In this document: piece by piece, positions 34,297 to 43,857 of the stretch | How the letters are laid out: each line of letters opens with the position of its first letter | Numbering within the stretch: position 1 is the first letter of the stretch | Assembly: GCF_014884385.1 (NCBI RefSeq) | Contig: NZ_WKFH01000003.1 | Coordinates: 2,388,001-2,452,000, forward strand | Direction: 5' to 3' | Length of the DNA: 64,000 nt | Origin: Phycobacter azelaicus | GTDB taxonomy: Bacteria > Pseudomonadota > Alphaproteobacteria > Rhodobacterales > Rhodobacteraceae | Notes under the pieces: model-generated | The model's database searches: none | What the model saw: only the letters and a program-made list of their open reading frames with translations | Told to the model about the DNA's origin: nothing | Program-made: the position numbers and the translations under genes

Positions 34297-35409
34297 ATGC
34301 AACGCTATGATCAGGCCATGGACGAGAGGTTCATGGCGCTGGCCCTGTCGCTGGGGCGGCGCGGGCAGGGCAACTGCTGGCCCAATCCGGCGGTTGGCTG
34401 CGTGGTGGTCAAGGACGGGCGCATTCTGGGCCGGGGCTGGACCCAGCCCGGCGGGCGCCCGCATGGAGAAACCGAGGCGCTGGCACAGGCTGGGGCGACC
34501 GCGCGCGGTGCTACCGCTTATGTGACGCTGGAACCCTGCTCGCACCACGGGGAAACGCCGCCTTGCGCGCAGGCCCTGATCGATGCGGGTGTGGCCCGTG
34601 TCGTCGCCGCCATCGGAGACAGCGACCCAAGGGTTTCGGGGCAGGGTTTCGAGATGCTGCGCTATGCGGGGATCGAAGTCACAACCGGTGTCCTTGCCGA
34701 AGAGGCTGCGCGCGACCATGCCGGGTTTTTCCTCAAGACCGAACAGGGTCGCCCTCTGGTGACGCTGAAACTGGCGGGCAGTTTTGATGGTCGCATCGCC
34801 ACCGGATCGGGACAAAGCAAGTGGATCACCGGCCCCGAGGCGCGCCGCGCGGTGCATGCCATGCGGGCCAGCCATGATGCGGTGATGGTCGGGGCGGGCA
34901 CGGTGCGTGCCGACGATCCGTCGCTGACCGTGCGCGACCTTGGTGTCCATCGGCAGCCGGTGCGGGTGATCGCCTCGCGCCATCTGGACCTGCCCCTAAT
35001 GAGCCAGCTTGCCCGTACTGCAAACGACGTTCCGGTCTGGCTCTGTCACGGGCAGGGGGCGGATGTCGAGCGCCTGCGCGCCTGGGAGGGGCTGGGCGCG
35101 CGCCTGATCCCCTGCGCCAGCCACGGCGTTCAGCTATCAGCCTCAGATGTTCTGCAGCAGCTTGGTCAGGCCGGGCTGACGCGGGTGTTCTGCGAAGGGG
35201 GCAGTGCTCTTGCGGCCTCTCTTCTGGCCTTTGACCTGGTGGATGAGCTGATCGGCTTTACCGCCGGTATCGGCATTGGCGCCGAAGGGCTGCCGTCGAT
35301 TGGAGCGCTTGGCCTCGGGCGTCTGGATGAGGCGCCTCGGTTCGAACTGGTCGAGACCCGCCCGATTGGCGGTGATATCCTGCACCGTTGGCGGCGTGCT
35401 CTGGCATAA
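34297..35409 (+). CDS. ribD: Riboflavin biosynthesis bifunctional deaminase/reductase RibD
   Basis: It deaminates the pyrimidine intermediate and reduces its ribose side chain in riboflavin synthesis. The 370 residues have the deaminase zinc site HGETEAL ... PCSHHGETPPC (residues about 50-90) and the reductase domain with AGSFDGRIATGSGQSKWITG near 165. An internal start at 34318 (MDERF) is an alternative, nearer the family start. It lies 8 nt after nrdR; the next rib gene on the same strand is 4.8 kb away, past the capsule genes. Confidence 0.96.
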   Translation: MQRYDQAMDERFMALALSLGRRGQGNCWPNPAVGCVVVKDGRILGRGWTQPGGRPHGETEALAQAGATARGATAYVTLEPCSHHGETPPCAQALIDAGVARVVAAIGDSDPRVSGQGFEMLRYAGIEVTTGVLAEEAARDHAGFFLKTEQGRPLVTLKLAGSFDGRIATGSGQSKWITGPEARRAVHAMRASHDAVMVGAGTVRADDPSLTVRDLGVHRQPVRVIASRHLDLPLMSQLARTANDVPVWLCHGQGADVERLRAWEGLGARLIPCASHGVQLSASDVLQQLGQAGLTRVFCEGGSALAASLLAFDLVDELIGFTAGIGIGAEGLPSIGALGLGRLDEAPRFELVETRPIGGDILHRWRRALA

Positions 35410-35423
35410 CGGTGGCGTCCGGC

Positions 35424-37451
35424 TCAGCGCCACAGGTGGGCATAGCTGGCAAAGAGGCCCTGTAATTTCGACAGGCTCCGGTTGGCCAGGCCCGCCCGTG
35501 CTTGCTGCCCCTTTGCAAGCCGTTCCACAACCACCTCAACCGGGCAGGGCAGGCCCGTGACCGGATCGTGATACCTTGGGTAGTCGATCAGCACCGCATG
35601 GGCGAGACCGGCCAGACCCGGGCGGGCCTTGCGCCAGGCCGGGGCAGAGATCATGTCGCGTGTCAGCCCCCAGCCAGCATAAAAGGGCGTGCCCAGCACC
35701 GTGACCTTTACCCCTCTCAGGAGCGCCTCAAACCCCAGGAGCGAGGTCATAGTCCAGACCTCCTGCACCTCATCCAACAGCGCCATGGGATCGGCATTGC
35801 GTGCCACCACATCGGCCAGACCTTCTGGGATGATCTCGGCTGGCACCTCTCCGTTGCGCAGGCCTGACTCGACGTCCGGGTGGGGCTTGTAGATGATCAC
35901 CGCATCCGGGTTTTCAGCGCGCACGCGGCGCAGCAGGTCCAGATTGCTGCGCACCTTGCCTGCGCCAGTGAGAATGGAGGCGTCATCCTCCACCTGCCCC
36001 GGCACGAGGATCCGGTGGCCGGATGGCAGCTCGAGGATTGCGCCGCCCAGATTGTACTTTGAAATGCTGTCGCGCGTCAGGGACTTAATCAGCCGTTCGG
36101 CACGCTGCGTCTCGGCATCTCTCATCTCCGCGCGCTTTGCAATCAGATCATCAAGATCCGAGGGGTGGCGCGGATCGTAGTAGATGCCCTGCCGGTCCAG
36201 GACCAGCGACATGGGCGGGACCAGCTCGGCCCCAAGGCCCCTTGAGCGCAGAAACCCGTCCTCTAGTCGAAACGCCCCGGCGTGGGATGTATCGGCCTTC
36301 GAGGCCCAGACCATCCAGTTGCGCCCGCTTTTGCGCGCCTTCTCGGAGTCCTCGGTGAACAGCACTTTCCGCTCGCGGCCAAAGAAGCCCTGCAGGGGCT
36401 TTCGCTTCCACAGGCGCATGCCCGAGGCGGCCCAGCCGACCCGATCCTGCCGCCATGCGCGCACGCGGGCTTCCAGATTGTCGATGACGTGCTCGAGCTC
36501 ACATAGGTGGTCGCGGAACGGATCGTACCAGGTGGGGTAAAGGATCATCGCGCCGGTGAAGAGCTGCGCCCGCGTCAGGCGGCGGTGGCGGCGTGGGGGC
36601 GGGAATTCGTCCTGCGTCAGCCCCCATCCGGCGTAAAAGGGCATGCCAAAGACGCGGGGCTTGTGACCTGCCAGGATGGCTTCGAACCCCAGTTGCGATG
36701 AGACGGTGTACACACCTACAGCACCCTCCAAGAGCGGCCAGGGCGAGACGGGATCGCTTAGAATGCTGATCCTGTCATTGGCGTCCTTCTGGCCGAAATA
36801 ACCGGGCCTGAAACCGGCGCGGGTTTCGGGGTGGGTCTTGATGATAATGCGCGCACCCGGGTTTTCCTCTTGCGCGAAGACCAGCATCTCCCGGAACCGC
36901 GCCGCATCGGCGCCAGACGCTGTAACCGAGGCATCCCCGCGCGCCTGGTCCACCACCAGAACATAGCCGGGATCCGGCACCGGCGCCGCAGGAAGGAAGG
37001 CATTGTATTTACTAAGGTGCGCATCCATTAGCCGCCCGATGGCGTCACGGGCGCGGCGCATCATTTGGCTGTCATCCAAGGGATGTGTGGCCAGAAGCTG
37101 CTCCAGATCCGATGGGGTGGAGGGGTCGAAGTGTGCGCCTGAGCTGTCCAGCAAGAGGCCCATTGGGGCTTCTCCGGCGCGGCCCGGATGCACGGAGCGC
37201 AAGAAGGCATCCTCCACCCGAAGCAAATCAGCGCCCCGTTCCCGCGCCACGGCGCGGCCGCGATGAGCGGTGGGAGAGTTTCCCCAGATCCCGACCATAT
37301 CGCCGTCGCCGGGCAGGCCGAGCCGTACGTCATAGCCTGCCAGCGCCAGAATGCGCCTCAGGCGTTTTTGGGTCAGGAACCCGCCGTTATAGACGAAAAG
37401 CCGGGACCTGATGGCCCCGGCTTTGGCGCTGCCATTCGGCATGTCTTGCAT
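35424..37451 (-). CDS. kpsC: Capsule polysaccharide export protein KpsC-like (dual Kdo transferase)
   Basis: KpsC-type proteins are cytoplasmic/membrane-associated dual glycosyltransferases that add the beta-Kdo linker to the lipid anchor of group 2 capsule-like polysaccharides. This protein of 675 residues has two homologous halves: LLLDSSGAHFDP and SLVLDRQGIYYDPR, then FYAGWGLTQDE and FYAGWGLTRDM, each with the same downstream YP-x-x-xDP pattern. The duplication is exactly what the family shows. Two candidate starts (37451, 37442); no strong ribosome binding site separates them. It ends the three-gene minus-strand capsule set placed between ribD and ribE. Confidence 0.9.
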   Translation of the reverse strand: MQDMPNGSAKAGAIRSRLFVYNGGFLTQKRLRRILALAGYDVRLGLPGDGDMVGIWGNSPTAHRGRAVARERGADLLRVEDAFLRSVHPGRAGEAPMGLLLDSSGAHFDPSTPSDLEQLLATHPLDDSQMMRRARDAIGRLMDAHLSKYNAFLPAAPVPDPGYVLVVDQARGDASVTASGADAARFREMLVFAQEENPGARIIIKTHPETRAGFRPGYFGQKDANDRISILSDPVSPWPLLEGAVGVYTVSSQLGFEAILAGHKPRVFGMPFYAGWGLTQDEFPPPRRHRRLTRAQLFTGAMILYPTWYDPFRDHLCELEHVIDNLEARVRAWRQDRVGWAASGMRLWKRKPLQGFFGRERKVLFTEDSEKARKSGRNWMVWASKADTSHAGAFRLEDGFLRSRGLGAELVPPMSLVLDRQGIYYDPRHPSDLDDLIAKRAEMRDAETQRAERLIKSLTRDSISKYNLGGAILELPSGHRILVPGQVEDDASILTGAGKVRSNLDLLRRVRAENPDAVIIYKPHPDVESGLRNGEVPAEIIPEGLADVVARNADPMALLDEVQEVWTMTSLLGFEALLRGVKVTVLGTPFYAGWGLTRDMISAPAWRKARPGLAGLAHAVLIDYPRYHDPVTGLPCPVEVVVERLAKGQQARAGLANRSLSKLQGLFASYAHLWR

Positions 37452-37461
37452 CCGCTTGCTA

Positions 37462-38592
37462 TCAGTCGACAATCGAGGCGGCGCTGGAGAGCGAGCCAAG
37501 TGGTGTGACCAGCAGCGAGATGGTCTTGGTCCACTGGGCGTAAGGCGCCTCGGTGACGTAAAGGGTGTCGTCGTCCCGGATCACGAAGTCCCGAGCGATG
37601 AAAAGCCCATTTGGTTGCGTCAGGTCGAGCACATAGACCAGGCGCTGCGCGCCGATCAGATCGTCGCGTCCCAGAACCTGGTTGGCGATCTCGGCGGGCT
37701 CGTTGCGCAGGATGAAGACCCCGGTCGGATCCGACGCTGTGGAAATCAGGCCACCGACCTGTGCGATGGCCTCCAGCGCAGACAGATCCTGACTTTCAAA
37801 GGGTACGCGGGCCTGTGCACTGGTGGCGCCAAGCGCGGTAAAGGACCGGGTGTCTTCTTCGACCAGGATCCTGTCGCCGCCGCGCAGGGCGATATCGAGT
37901 TCAGGATGATCATAAAGGTCCTGGAACCAGATCTTGCCCTGAGAGGTTCCGCGAATAACGGTCACTTGTGCGATTTCGGGCTGAATGGTGACACCGCCCG
38001 CCTGCGCCAGCATGGTAGCAAGGGTGCGGGTGGGGCGTTCGATCGGATAGATGCCCTGGCCAGTGACGGCCCCGGTCAGACTGACGGTGGCGCCGTCCCC
38101 TGCAAGGCGGCGGACCTGAACCTGAGGATCTGGTGTCTGGTCTTCCAGTTTCTCGGTGATCATCTCACGCAGCTGTTCGGGCGTGTTGCCGGAGGCACGC
38201 AAACGGCCGGCGTATGGCACGAAGATGAACCCGGCGTTGTCCACCTGAACCTCTTCCAACGCGGTTGCGTTGCTGGCCTCGGCGGCGAGGAGCCCGTCAT
38301 CGACATTCTCCCAGATGGTCAGACCCAGTACGTCGCCGGGGCGGATCGTATCGGAGGTCAGCCGTCCTGCGGATGTAAAGCTGTCTGAAAAACCGAGTGC
38401 AGGGACCACGGCAGTCGCTCGGGCAACGCGGTCATTGACAGATACGATAAACGCATCGCCTTGTTTTTGCACGGAGCCGGCGAAGATCTGGCGTTTGTTT
38501 GGGCCTACTTTGGGAAGGCCGCAGGAGGCCGCCAGCGTAAGAGCGGCCAGAATCGCGACGGGGCGCGCCCAGCGGAATGGGACGTGTGACAC
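37462..38592 (-). CDS. Polysaccharide export outer membrane lipoprotein (Wza/KpsD type)
   Basis: A 376-residue secreted protein with a lipobox (LAASC near residue 24) and the polysaccharide-export domain (IRPGDVLGLTIWEN, residues about 85-100), then a SLBB-like beta-grasp region (VSLTGAVTGQGIYPIE) and a long C-terminal part. It would form the outer membrane channel for capsular or exopolysaccharide. It lies between the KpsC-like and KpsS-like genes, 10 nt from the former. No inner membrane ABC transporter is nearby, so kpsM/kpsT must be elsewhere. Confidence 0.9.
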   Translation of the reverse strand: MSHVPFRWARPVAILAALTLAASCGLPKVGPNKRQIFAGSVQKQGDAFIVSVNDRVARATAVVPALGFSDSFTSAGRLTSDTIRPGDVLGLTIWENVDDGLLAAEASNATALEEVQVDNAGFIFVPYAGRLRASGNTPEQLREMITEKLEDQTPDPQVQVRRLAGDGATVSLTGAVTGQGIYPIERPTRTLATMLAQAGGVTIQPEIAQVTVIRGTSQGKIWFQDLYDHPELDIALRGGDRILVEEDTRSFTALGATSAQARVPFESQDLSALEAIAQVGGLISTASDPTGVFILRNEPAEIANQVLGRDDLIGAQRLVYVLDLTQPNGLFIARDFVIRDDDTLYVTEAPYAQWTKTISLLVTPLGSLSSAASIVD

Positions 38593-38688
38593 TGCTCGGT
38601 CTCCTCGACCTATTATTGTTCTGCCTCAATTTTTTGGAAAACCATAGCCTAACAGAGGATGAAAATCCAGTCTTGCTGGAAAGCCGTG

Positions 38689-39984
38689 TCAGCTCACCAC
38701 GCGCAACTGTTGCCGCGGCGCCGCTGTGCCTCGTTTCAGCGCGTCGTAGGGATCGTCCGGAGCCAACATCATATCGACCACTTGCCGAAGCAGTTGCCGA
38801 CGCCCTTTCTGTGAGTAATACCCGCCTGGAAGTTGGGATGTCTCGAGCAGATAGCGGCGATAGTCTTTGTAGGCACGGTTGTCTGGGCGGGCCGGGGTGG
38901 CAAAGAAATCTGGTAGACTTTGTGTCGAAACAAACTCGGGCTTGTCATAGACTGCGCGGCCAAAAACCTTGAGCGGGATGCCGCGCCAAAGGACCTGCTG
39001 TCCCGCGGTGGAGTTGACGGTGATCGCCGTGCGAGCCTCGTTCAATAGCTGCGCAAGCTTGCCCCCTCGCACATAGTGGATGCGGTGACTGATGTCATGC
39101 TCGCGGGCCAGACGACGCACAACCCGGCGCAAGGGCACCCGGCCGTCCTCAAGCGGGTGCGCCTTGACCACCAGATGATGGTGACGTGGGGCGCCGACGG
39201 CGAAGCCTGCGATCACCTCCTCCAGAAAGTCGCTCATACTGTCAAAGGGGGAGTGCATCTGAAAGGAGCTGTCATGCTCAAGCTGCAAAAGAGCCAGATG
39301 ATAGGGAAAGCCGCCATTGCGGATCCGCCAGGTGGCCAGTCGACGATCAAGCGCCTGAAATGGCATCAGCAAGAGGCGCCTTAGGTAAAGCTGGAATTCA
39401 CGGGCAACGGGCAGGGCGCGATGCGGGCGGAAGCTTCTGTAGCCACGGTTCCAGAACATCACGAACCAATGATAAAGCGCGCCGTAAAAGACGTGCTGGC
39501 GCATGTCCCCCCAGTGGGAGGGGGGTAGCGGGGCCTCCATGTCTGATCTTTCGAGGGCCGTCTGCATCTCCGCCACGGGCATTTCCATCAGGCGCGAGTT
39601 GCCATTGGAGCCATCCCGTTCGTAGGTTACCCAATAGGGCCGCAGGTAGCCTTCCTCGAAAACGTGCACCGTGAGGTTGCGTACCTTGGCCAGGCGCACG
39701 GCCTCGGCGTGGATCGGGCGGGTGTCGCCGTAAAGTACGATATCCGTTACTCCCCGGGTGTCGCAAATCTGCGCCAGCGTATCTGGCCAGTCCTCGGGGC
39801 TGCCGCGATAGGGAATATAGCTGGACCGATGCCGCCAGAACACGCTGTCCCCTTCATTGAAACCGACCCGCCAGACCGAGCACCCGGCCATACGCAGCAT
39901 CTTGCCGAGGCCATTGAAGAACGGCCCGTGCGGTCCCTGCAGAAACAGGAAGCAACGATGCGGATTTGGGTTGGCTCTGGACAT
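38689..39984 (-). CDS. kpsS: Capsule polysaccharide biosynthesis protein KpsS-like
   Basis: KpsS-type enzymes add the first Kdo to lysophosphatidylglycerol in capsule anchor synthesis. The 431 residues starting at 39984 (MSRANPN; an in-frame start 60 nt upstream seems unlikely) have FLFLQGPHGPFF at the N-terminus, VFEEGYLRPYW near residue 115 and a C-terminal glycosyltransferase signature TVNSTAGQQVLWRGIPLKVFG. It is the first gene of the minus-strand capsule set. Confidence 0.9.
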   Translation of the reverse strand: MSRANPNPHRCFLFLQGPHGPFFNGLGKMLRMAGCSVWRVGFNEGDSVFWRHRSSYIPYRGSPEDWPDTLAQICDTRGVTDIVLYGDTRPIHAEAVRLAKVRNLTVHVFEEGYLRPYWVTYERDGSNGNSRLMEMPVAEMQTALERSDMEAPLPPSHWGDMRQHVFYGALYHWFVMFWNRGYRSFRPHRALPVAREFQLYLRRLLLMPFQALDRRLATWRIRNGGFPYHLALLQLEHDSSFQMHSPFDSMSDFLEEVIAGFAVGAPRHHHLVVKAHPLEDGRVPLRRVVRRLAREHDISHRIHYVRGGKLAQLLNEARTAITVNSTAGQQVLWRGIPLKVFGRAVYDKPEFVSTQSLPDFFATPARPDNRAYKDYRRYLLETSQLPGGYYSQKGRRQLLRQVVDMMLAPDDPYDALKRGTAAPRQQLRVVS

Positions 39985-40216
39985 CGGACGACTCTGGTTT
40001 TTGCGGGATGCTACCTGAACATGGTTAATGAAGGGCTGGTCCACCCAAGGACTACTTAACCGCGCACTGCGGCGAAACTATGTCCTGCTCGGCCCATGAG
40101 CAATCGGTCTTGCTCAAAGGTCATTTGCTGAGTGCAGCGTGCGGGGAAGGCTTGTGAAGCGCTCGGGCAGGCACTACCTCTGGGCGCAAGGACGAACGGT
40201 CACGGAGCGCGCCACC

Positions 40217-40807
40217 ATGTTTACAGGTATCATCACTGATGTCGGAACCATCGCCGAACTGGAGCAGCAGGGCGACCTGCGCGCGCGCATCAAGACCGCC
40301 TATGACACCTCGGGGATCGATCTTGGGGCCTCCATCGCCTCGGATGGGGTTTGTCTGACAGTGATCGAGCTGGGCGCGGACTGGTATGATGTTCAGATCT
40401 CGGCAGAGACCGTCTCCAAGACCAATATCGGCGCCTGGACCGTGGGCAAACGGGTCAACCTGGAACGTGCACTGAAGGTGGGTGACGAACTGGGGGGACA
40501 TATCGTGTCGGGCCATGTGGATGGTGTCGCCGAGGTGGTGGAAATCAAGGATGAGGGAGACAGCACCCGCGTCACCCTGCGCGCACCGAAGGATCTGGCC
40601 CGCTTTATCGCGCCGAAAGGGTCGGTTGCGCTGAACGGCACCTCCCTCACGGTCAACGATGTGGAAGGCTGCGATTTCGGCATCAACTTCATCCCGCACA
40701 CCAAGGAGGTGACCACCTGGGGTGATGTGAAGCTGGGCGATCAGGTGAACCTCGAAATCGACACCCTGGCCCGCTATGTGGCGCGGCTGGCAGAGGCCGG
40801 GTCATGA
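40217..40807 (+). CDS. ribE: Riboflavin synthase alpha subunit
   Basis: It dismutates two lumazine molecules to riboflavin. The 196 residues start MFTGIITDVG and show the internal duplication of the lumazine-binding fold: DGVCLTV (residues about 47-53) and NGTSLTVNDVEG (about 146). ATG 40217 is chosen for its canonical N-terminus; earlier in-frame sequence is not family-like. The stop overlaps the start of the next gene (ATGA, 40804-40807). Confidence 0.97.
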   Translation: MFTGIITDVGTIAELEQQGDLRARIKTAYDTSGIDLGASIASDGVCLTVIELGADWYDVQISAETVSKTNIGAWTVGKRVNLERALKVGDELGGHIVSGHVDGVAEVVEIKDEGDSTRVTLRAPKDLARFIAPKGSVALNGTSLTVNDVEGCDFGINFIPHTKEVTTWGDVKLGDQVNLEIDTLARYVARLAEAGS

Positions 40808-41325
40808 GCGGAGCTGGTATCGCCGGGATCGGCCACAACAACGGCCCCAGCATGGAGGCCGGGCGCGCCTGGCGCATTCATGCCTGGAAGAAGGCTCAGA
40901 AACGTCTGATGCCAAATACAATCCCGAAGCTGGTGCTGCAGATGCGGATCAAACGGGCGGCAGAGCTGGGGATGGATTACAAGACCTATGCCCGCGTTCG
41001 GCAGACCTCGGGACAGGACGTCACGGGGCTGCTGTTTTCCTCCAACGCGCTGCGCATCATCGCCTATGGCGCCCATATGCCCGCGGTCGAGCGGCGCGCA
41101 CTGGAGGCGGTGAGGAACTCCAGCAAGCTGGCGCTGGTGCACAGGCCGAACACCCCCGAGGCTGTTCTGGCCGCGCACCCGGTGCTGGATGCGGCGGGCG
41201 CGGCTCCGAAGTTCAACGAAAGCTGGTCCGAAATGCGCGCCCGTGTGCAGGATCTGATCCGCAGTCAGGGCCTGCCGGGGGCTGCGGTCGTGGTGATCGG
41301 CGACGCTCCCCTTGAAAGCGAATGA
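40804..41325 (+). CDS. Conserved-looking protein with N-terminal GIGHNNGP motif, 173 aa
   Basis: The start overlaps the riboflavin synthase stop, so it is translationally coupled. Residues 6-16 are AGIGHNNGPSM, a short linear motif that recurs at the N-termini of many otherwise unrelated alphaproteobacterial proteins and is followed by a Trp-rich basic segment (AWRIHAWKKAQKRL). The middle has MRIKRAAELGMDYKTYARVR, which resembles a helix-turn-helix. I know no function. A role linked to riboflavin is not implied by coupling alone. Confidence 0.75.
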   Translation: MSGAGIAGIGHNNGPSMEAGRAWRIHAWKKAQKRLMPNTIPKLVLQMRIKRAAELGMDYKTYARVRQTSGQDVTGLLFSSNALRIIAYGAHMPAVERRALEAVRNSSKLALVHRPNTPEAVLAAHPVLDAAGAAPKFNESWSEMRARVQDLIRSQGLPGAAVVVIGDAPLESE

Positions 41326-41493
41326 AGCACAGCCGTCGGCGCCGCTGCCTATCTTTCTTCGGGTGAGTATTTCCGCCATCACACCCTCTGAAGCGGTTCC
41401 CTTCCGCTCGGCGGAGTGCTCCCGCCCCCTGAGTCAGCATCGAAGATGCAGCCTCAAGGCGTTGGGCCGGGCGCGCCGCTGGCGCGGCGCGGA

Positions 41494-42546
41494 TCACCAC
41501 ATGTCGCCGACGGTATAGCCCTTGGGAAAAGGGTCGCTTGGGTCCAGCGTGTAGCTGGAGAGCCCGTAGATCCAGCCCTGACCGGACAGCGTCGGCACGA
41601 TGGCCGGGTAGGGGCCGACCTTGGTTTCCTCGACAATGCGACCGGTGAAGGTGGTGCCCAACGGGCCTGCATTCACATAGTCCTGCCCCAGGTCAAGCTG
41701 CCCCTTTGCATGCAGGACCGCCATCTTGGCACAGGTGCCGGTGCCGCAGGGGGAGCGGTCGAGGATGCCGCTGGCCTCCTGCGGGCGGGCGGGGTCAAAG
41801 GGGCCGGTCGAGATCGTGATGGCGCCGCGCCCCTGGGTTCCCGCAGTAATGGGCGCGCCCCAGAGATTGGTGATCGTGGGGCCGGTGATCGAAGGGTTTT
41901 CCGGGTGGCTGACGGGCAGCTGTTCGACCGTGGCGTGGCGGATGGCTTCGCTGACGCGGGTGATCTCCTTGCCGTTCTCTGCCGACAGATCCACGCCCAG
42001 CCGGTCTGCGTCGGCCAGAACGAAGAACATGCCGCCCCAGGCTACATCGACGCTGACGGTGCCGAGGCCCGTGACCTCGACCTCTGCATCCAGATGCACG
42101 GCGAAGGCGGGCACGTTGCGAAAGTTGACACGTGTGACCTTGCCGTCCCGGCAGTCGGCCCGCACCCGGATCAACCCGGCGGGTGCCTCCAGTGTCAGCT
42201 CGGTCACCGGTTCCACCATCGGCAGGATCCCACTCTCAAGCAGCACCGTCACCACGCAGATGGTGTTGGAGCCGGACATGGGCGGGTATTCGGTCTGCTC
42301 GAAGATGATGAAGCCCGCGTCGGCCTCTGGGTGGCAGGGCGGCACGATCGCATTGCCGCACAGACCCGGATTGCCGCGTGGCTCGCGCAGCATCATCAGG
42401 CGGATCTCATCGTGATTGGCGGCCATGTCCTGCATTTTCTCAAACACGCTGGCACCCTTCAGCAGCGGCATGCCGCCGGTGATCACACGGCCGGGTTCGC
42501 CCTCGGCGTGGGCCTCATAGGCTTGCAGGATACGGGAGGCGCGCAT
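41494..42546 (-). CDS. Proline racemase superfamily enzyme, Ser/Cys type
   Basis: A 350-residue protein of the proline racemase/hydroxyproline epimerase/trans-3-hydroxyproline dehydratase superfamily. The first catalytic position, Cys in MCGH of racemases, is Ser91 here (PPMSGSNTIC), while the second is Cys267 in DRSPCGTGT. Ser/Cys members are reported to act as 4-hydroxyproline 2-epimerases and/or trans-3-hydroxy-L-proline dehydratases. Starts at 42561 (GTG) and 42546 (ATG) are both possible. It is on the opposite strand inside the riboflavin locus. An ornithine-cyclodeaminase-family gene at 62130 could encode a partner reductase, 20 kb away. Confidence 0.9.
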   Translation of the reverse strand: MRASRILQAYEAHAEGEPGRVITGGMPLLKGASVFEKMQDMAANHDEIRLMMLREPRGNPGLCGNAIVPPCHPEADAGFIIFEQTEYPPMSGSNTICVVTVLLESGILPMVEPVTELTLEAPAGLIRVRADCRDGKVTRVNFRNVPAFAVHLDAEVEVTGLGTVSVDVAWGGMFFVLADADRLGVDLSAENGKEITRVSEAIRHATVEQLPVSHPENPSITGPTITNLWGAPITAGTQGRGAITISTGPFDPARPQEASGILDRSPCGTGTCAKMAVLHAKGQLDLGQDYVNAGPLGTTFTGRIVEETKVGPYPAIVPTLSGQGWIYGLSSYTLDPSDPFPKGYTVGDMW

Positions 42547-42728
42547 GGGCTTGGCTTTCACTGTTGATCCGATGCCGGAAGGCTAGCAGCCCTTTGCGCA
42601 TCTGCAAACGTCGCGTCTCCGATTTCAAGAGAGCCAACCGGGCTGGCCTTTGGCGCTTGGCTGCGTTATCCCGCTGGCAACGTGGCAAGCCGCTGGCGCT
42701 TGCCGAACGGAGCATGAAAGGCCGGGAC

Positions 42729-43856
42729 ATGAGCTTTGAAACACCGGGGCCGGTCGAGGCCCGCCTGCGCGACGCAATCAGCCCGATCGAAGAGATCATC
42801 GAAGAGGCCCGCCAGGGACGCATGTTCATCCTCGTGGATCATGAGGATCGCGAAAACGAGGGCGATCTTGTGATTCCGGCCCAATTCGCCGATGCCGATG
42901 CCATCAACTTCATGGCGACCCACGGGCGCGGGCTGATCTGCCTGCCGATGACCGCAGAGCGGATCGACAGCCTTGGTCTGCCGATGATGGCAGTGAACAA
43001 CTCTTCGCGGCATGAGACCGCCTTTACTGTCTCGATCGAGGCGCGCGAAGGAGTGTCGACCGGCATCTCTGCCGCTGACCGGGCTCTGACCGTGGCAACT
43101 GCGATCAACGAGCAGAACACCATGGCTGCTATCGCAACCCCCGGCCATGTCTTCCCGCTGCGCGCAAAACGGGGCGGCGTCTTGGTGCGTGCGGGTCACA
43201 CGGAGGCGGCAGTCGATATCTCGCGCCTTGCGGGGCTGCATCCTTCGGGCGTGATCTGCGAGATCATGAAGGAAGACGGCACCATGGCGCGCCTGCCGGA
43301 TCTAGTGGAATTTGCCGCCAAACACGGCCAGAAGATCGGCACCATCAGCGACCTGATTGCTTATCGCGCGCGCAACGACAACCTGGTGACGGAAACCTCC
43401 TGCGAGACGGTTACTTCTGAATTCGGCGGCGAATGGGAGATGCGCTTGTTCACCGATCAGACCCACGGGGTTGAACATGTGGTGATGATCAAGGGCGATA
43501 TCACCACGCCCGAGCCGGTTCTGGCTCGCACCCATGCGCTGCACGAGGCCACCGATATTCTGGGCCTCGGCCCAAAATCCGCCCGCCAGCTGCCCCGTGC
43601 GATGGAAATCATTGCAGCCGAGGGGCGCGGGGTCGTGACCCTGTTCCGTCAGCCGCGAAATGCCCTATATGCCTATGAGGACGACGGATCGCGCACATTG
43701 ACGATCAAGCAGACCGGGATCGGCGCGCAGATCCTGTCGAACCTGGGCCTGAAGGATTTGATCCTGCTGACGGATTCGCCCTCCACTAAATATGTGGGCC
43801 TTGATGCCTATGGGCTGTCGATCGTCGGCACCCGTCCCATTCTGAAGGAAGAGTGA
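42729..43856 (+). CDS. ribB: 3,4-dihydroxy-2-butanone-4-phosphate synthase with degenerate GTP cyclohydrolase II-like domain (RibBX type)
   Basis: Residues 1-210 are a complete DHBP synthase: DHEDRENEGDLVIPA, HETAFTVSIEAREGVSTGIS and HVFPLRAKRGGVLVRAGHTEA. Residues 215-375 resemble the RibA half, but the zinc site (usually ECLTGD...CDCG) reads HALHEATDILGLGPKSA, with no cysteine. GTP cyclohydrolase II activity is therefore unlikely; this corresponds to the RibBX variant described in proteobacteria. ATG 42729 follows aaagg; the frame is open further upstream but that part is not protein-like. It is followed after 1 nt by ribH. Confidence 0.93.
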   Translation: MSFETPGPVEARLRDAISPIEEIIEEARQGRMFILVDHEDRENEGDLVIPAQFADADAINFMATHGRGLICLPMTAERIDSLGLPMMAVNNSSRHETAFTVSIEAREGVSTGISAADRALTVATAINEQNTMAAIATPGHVFPLRAKRGGVLVRAGHTEAAVDISRLAGLHPSGVICEIMKEDGTMARLPDLVEFAAKHGQKIGTISDLIAYRARNDNLVTETSCETVTSEFGGEWEMRLFTDQTHGVEHVVMIKGDITTPEPVLARTHALHEATDILGLGPKSARQLPRAMEIIAAEGRGVVTLFRQPRNALYAYEDDGSRTLTIKQTGIGAQILSNLGLKDLILLTDSPSTKYVGLDAYGLSIVGTRPILKEE

Positions 43857-43857
43857 T

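Noticed and set aside
39985..40216. FMN riboswitch before ribE, and likewise before ribB
   Set aside because: The conserved RFN element boxes are not present in either upstream region.
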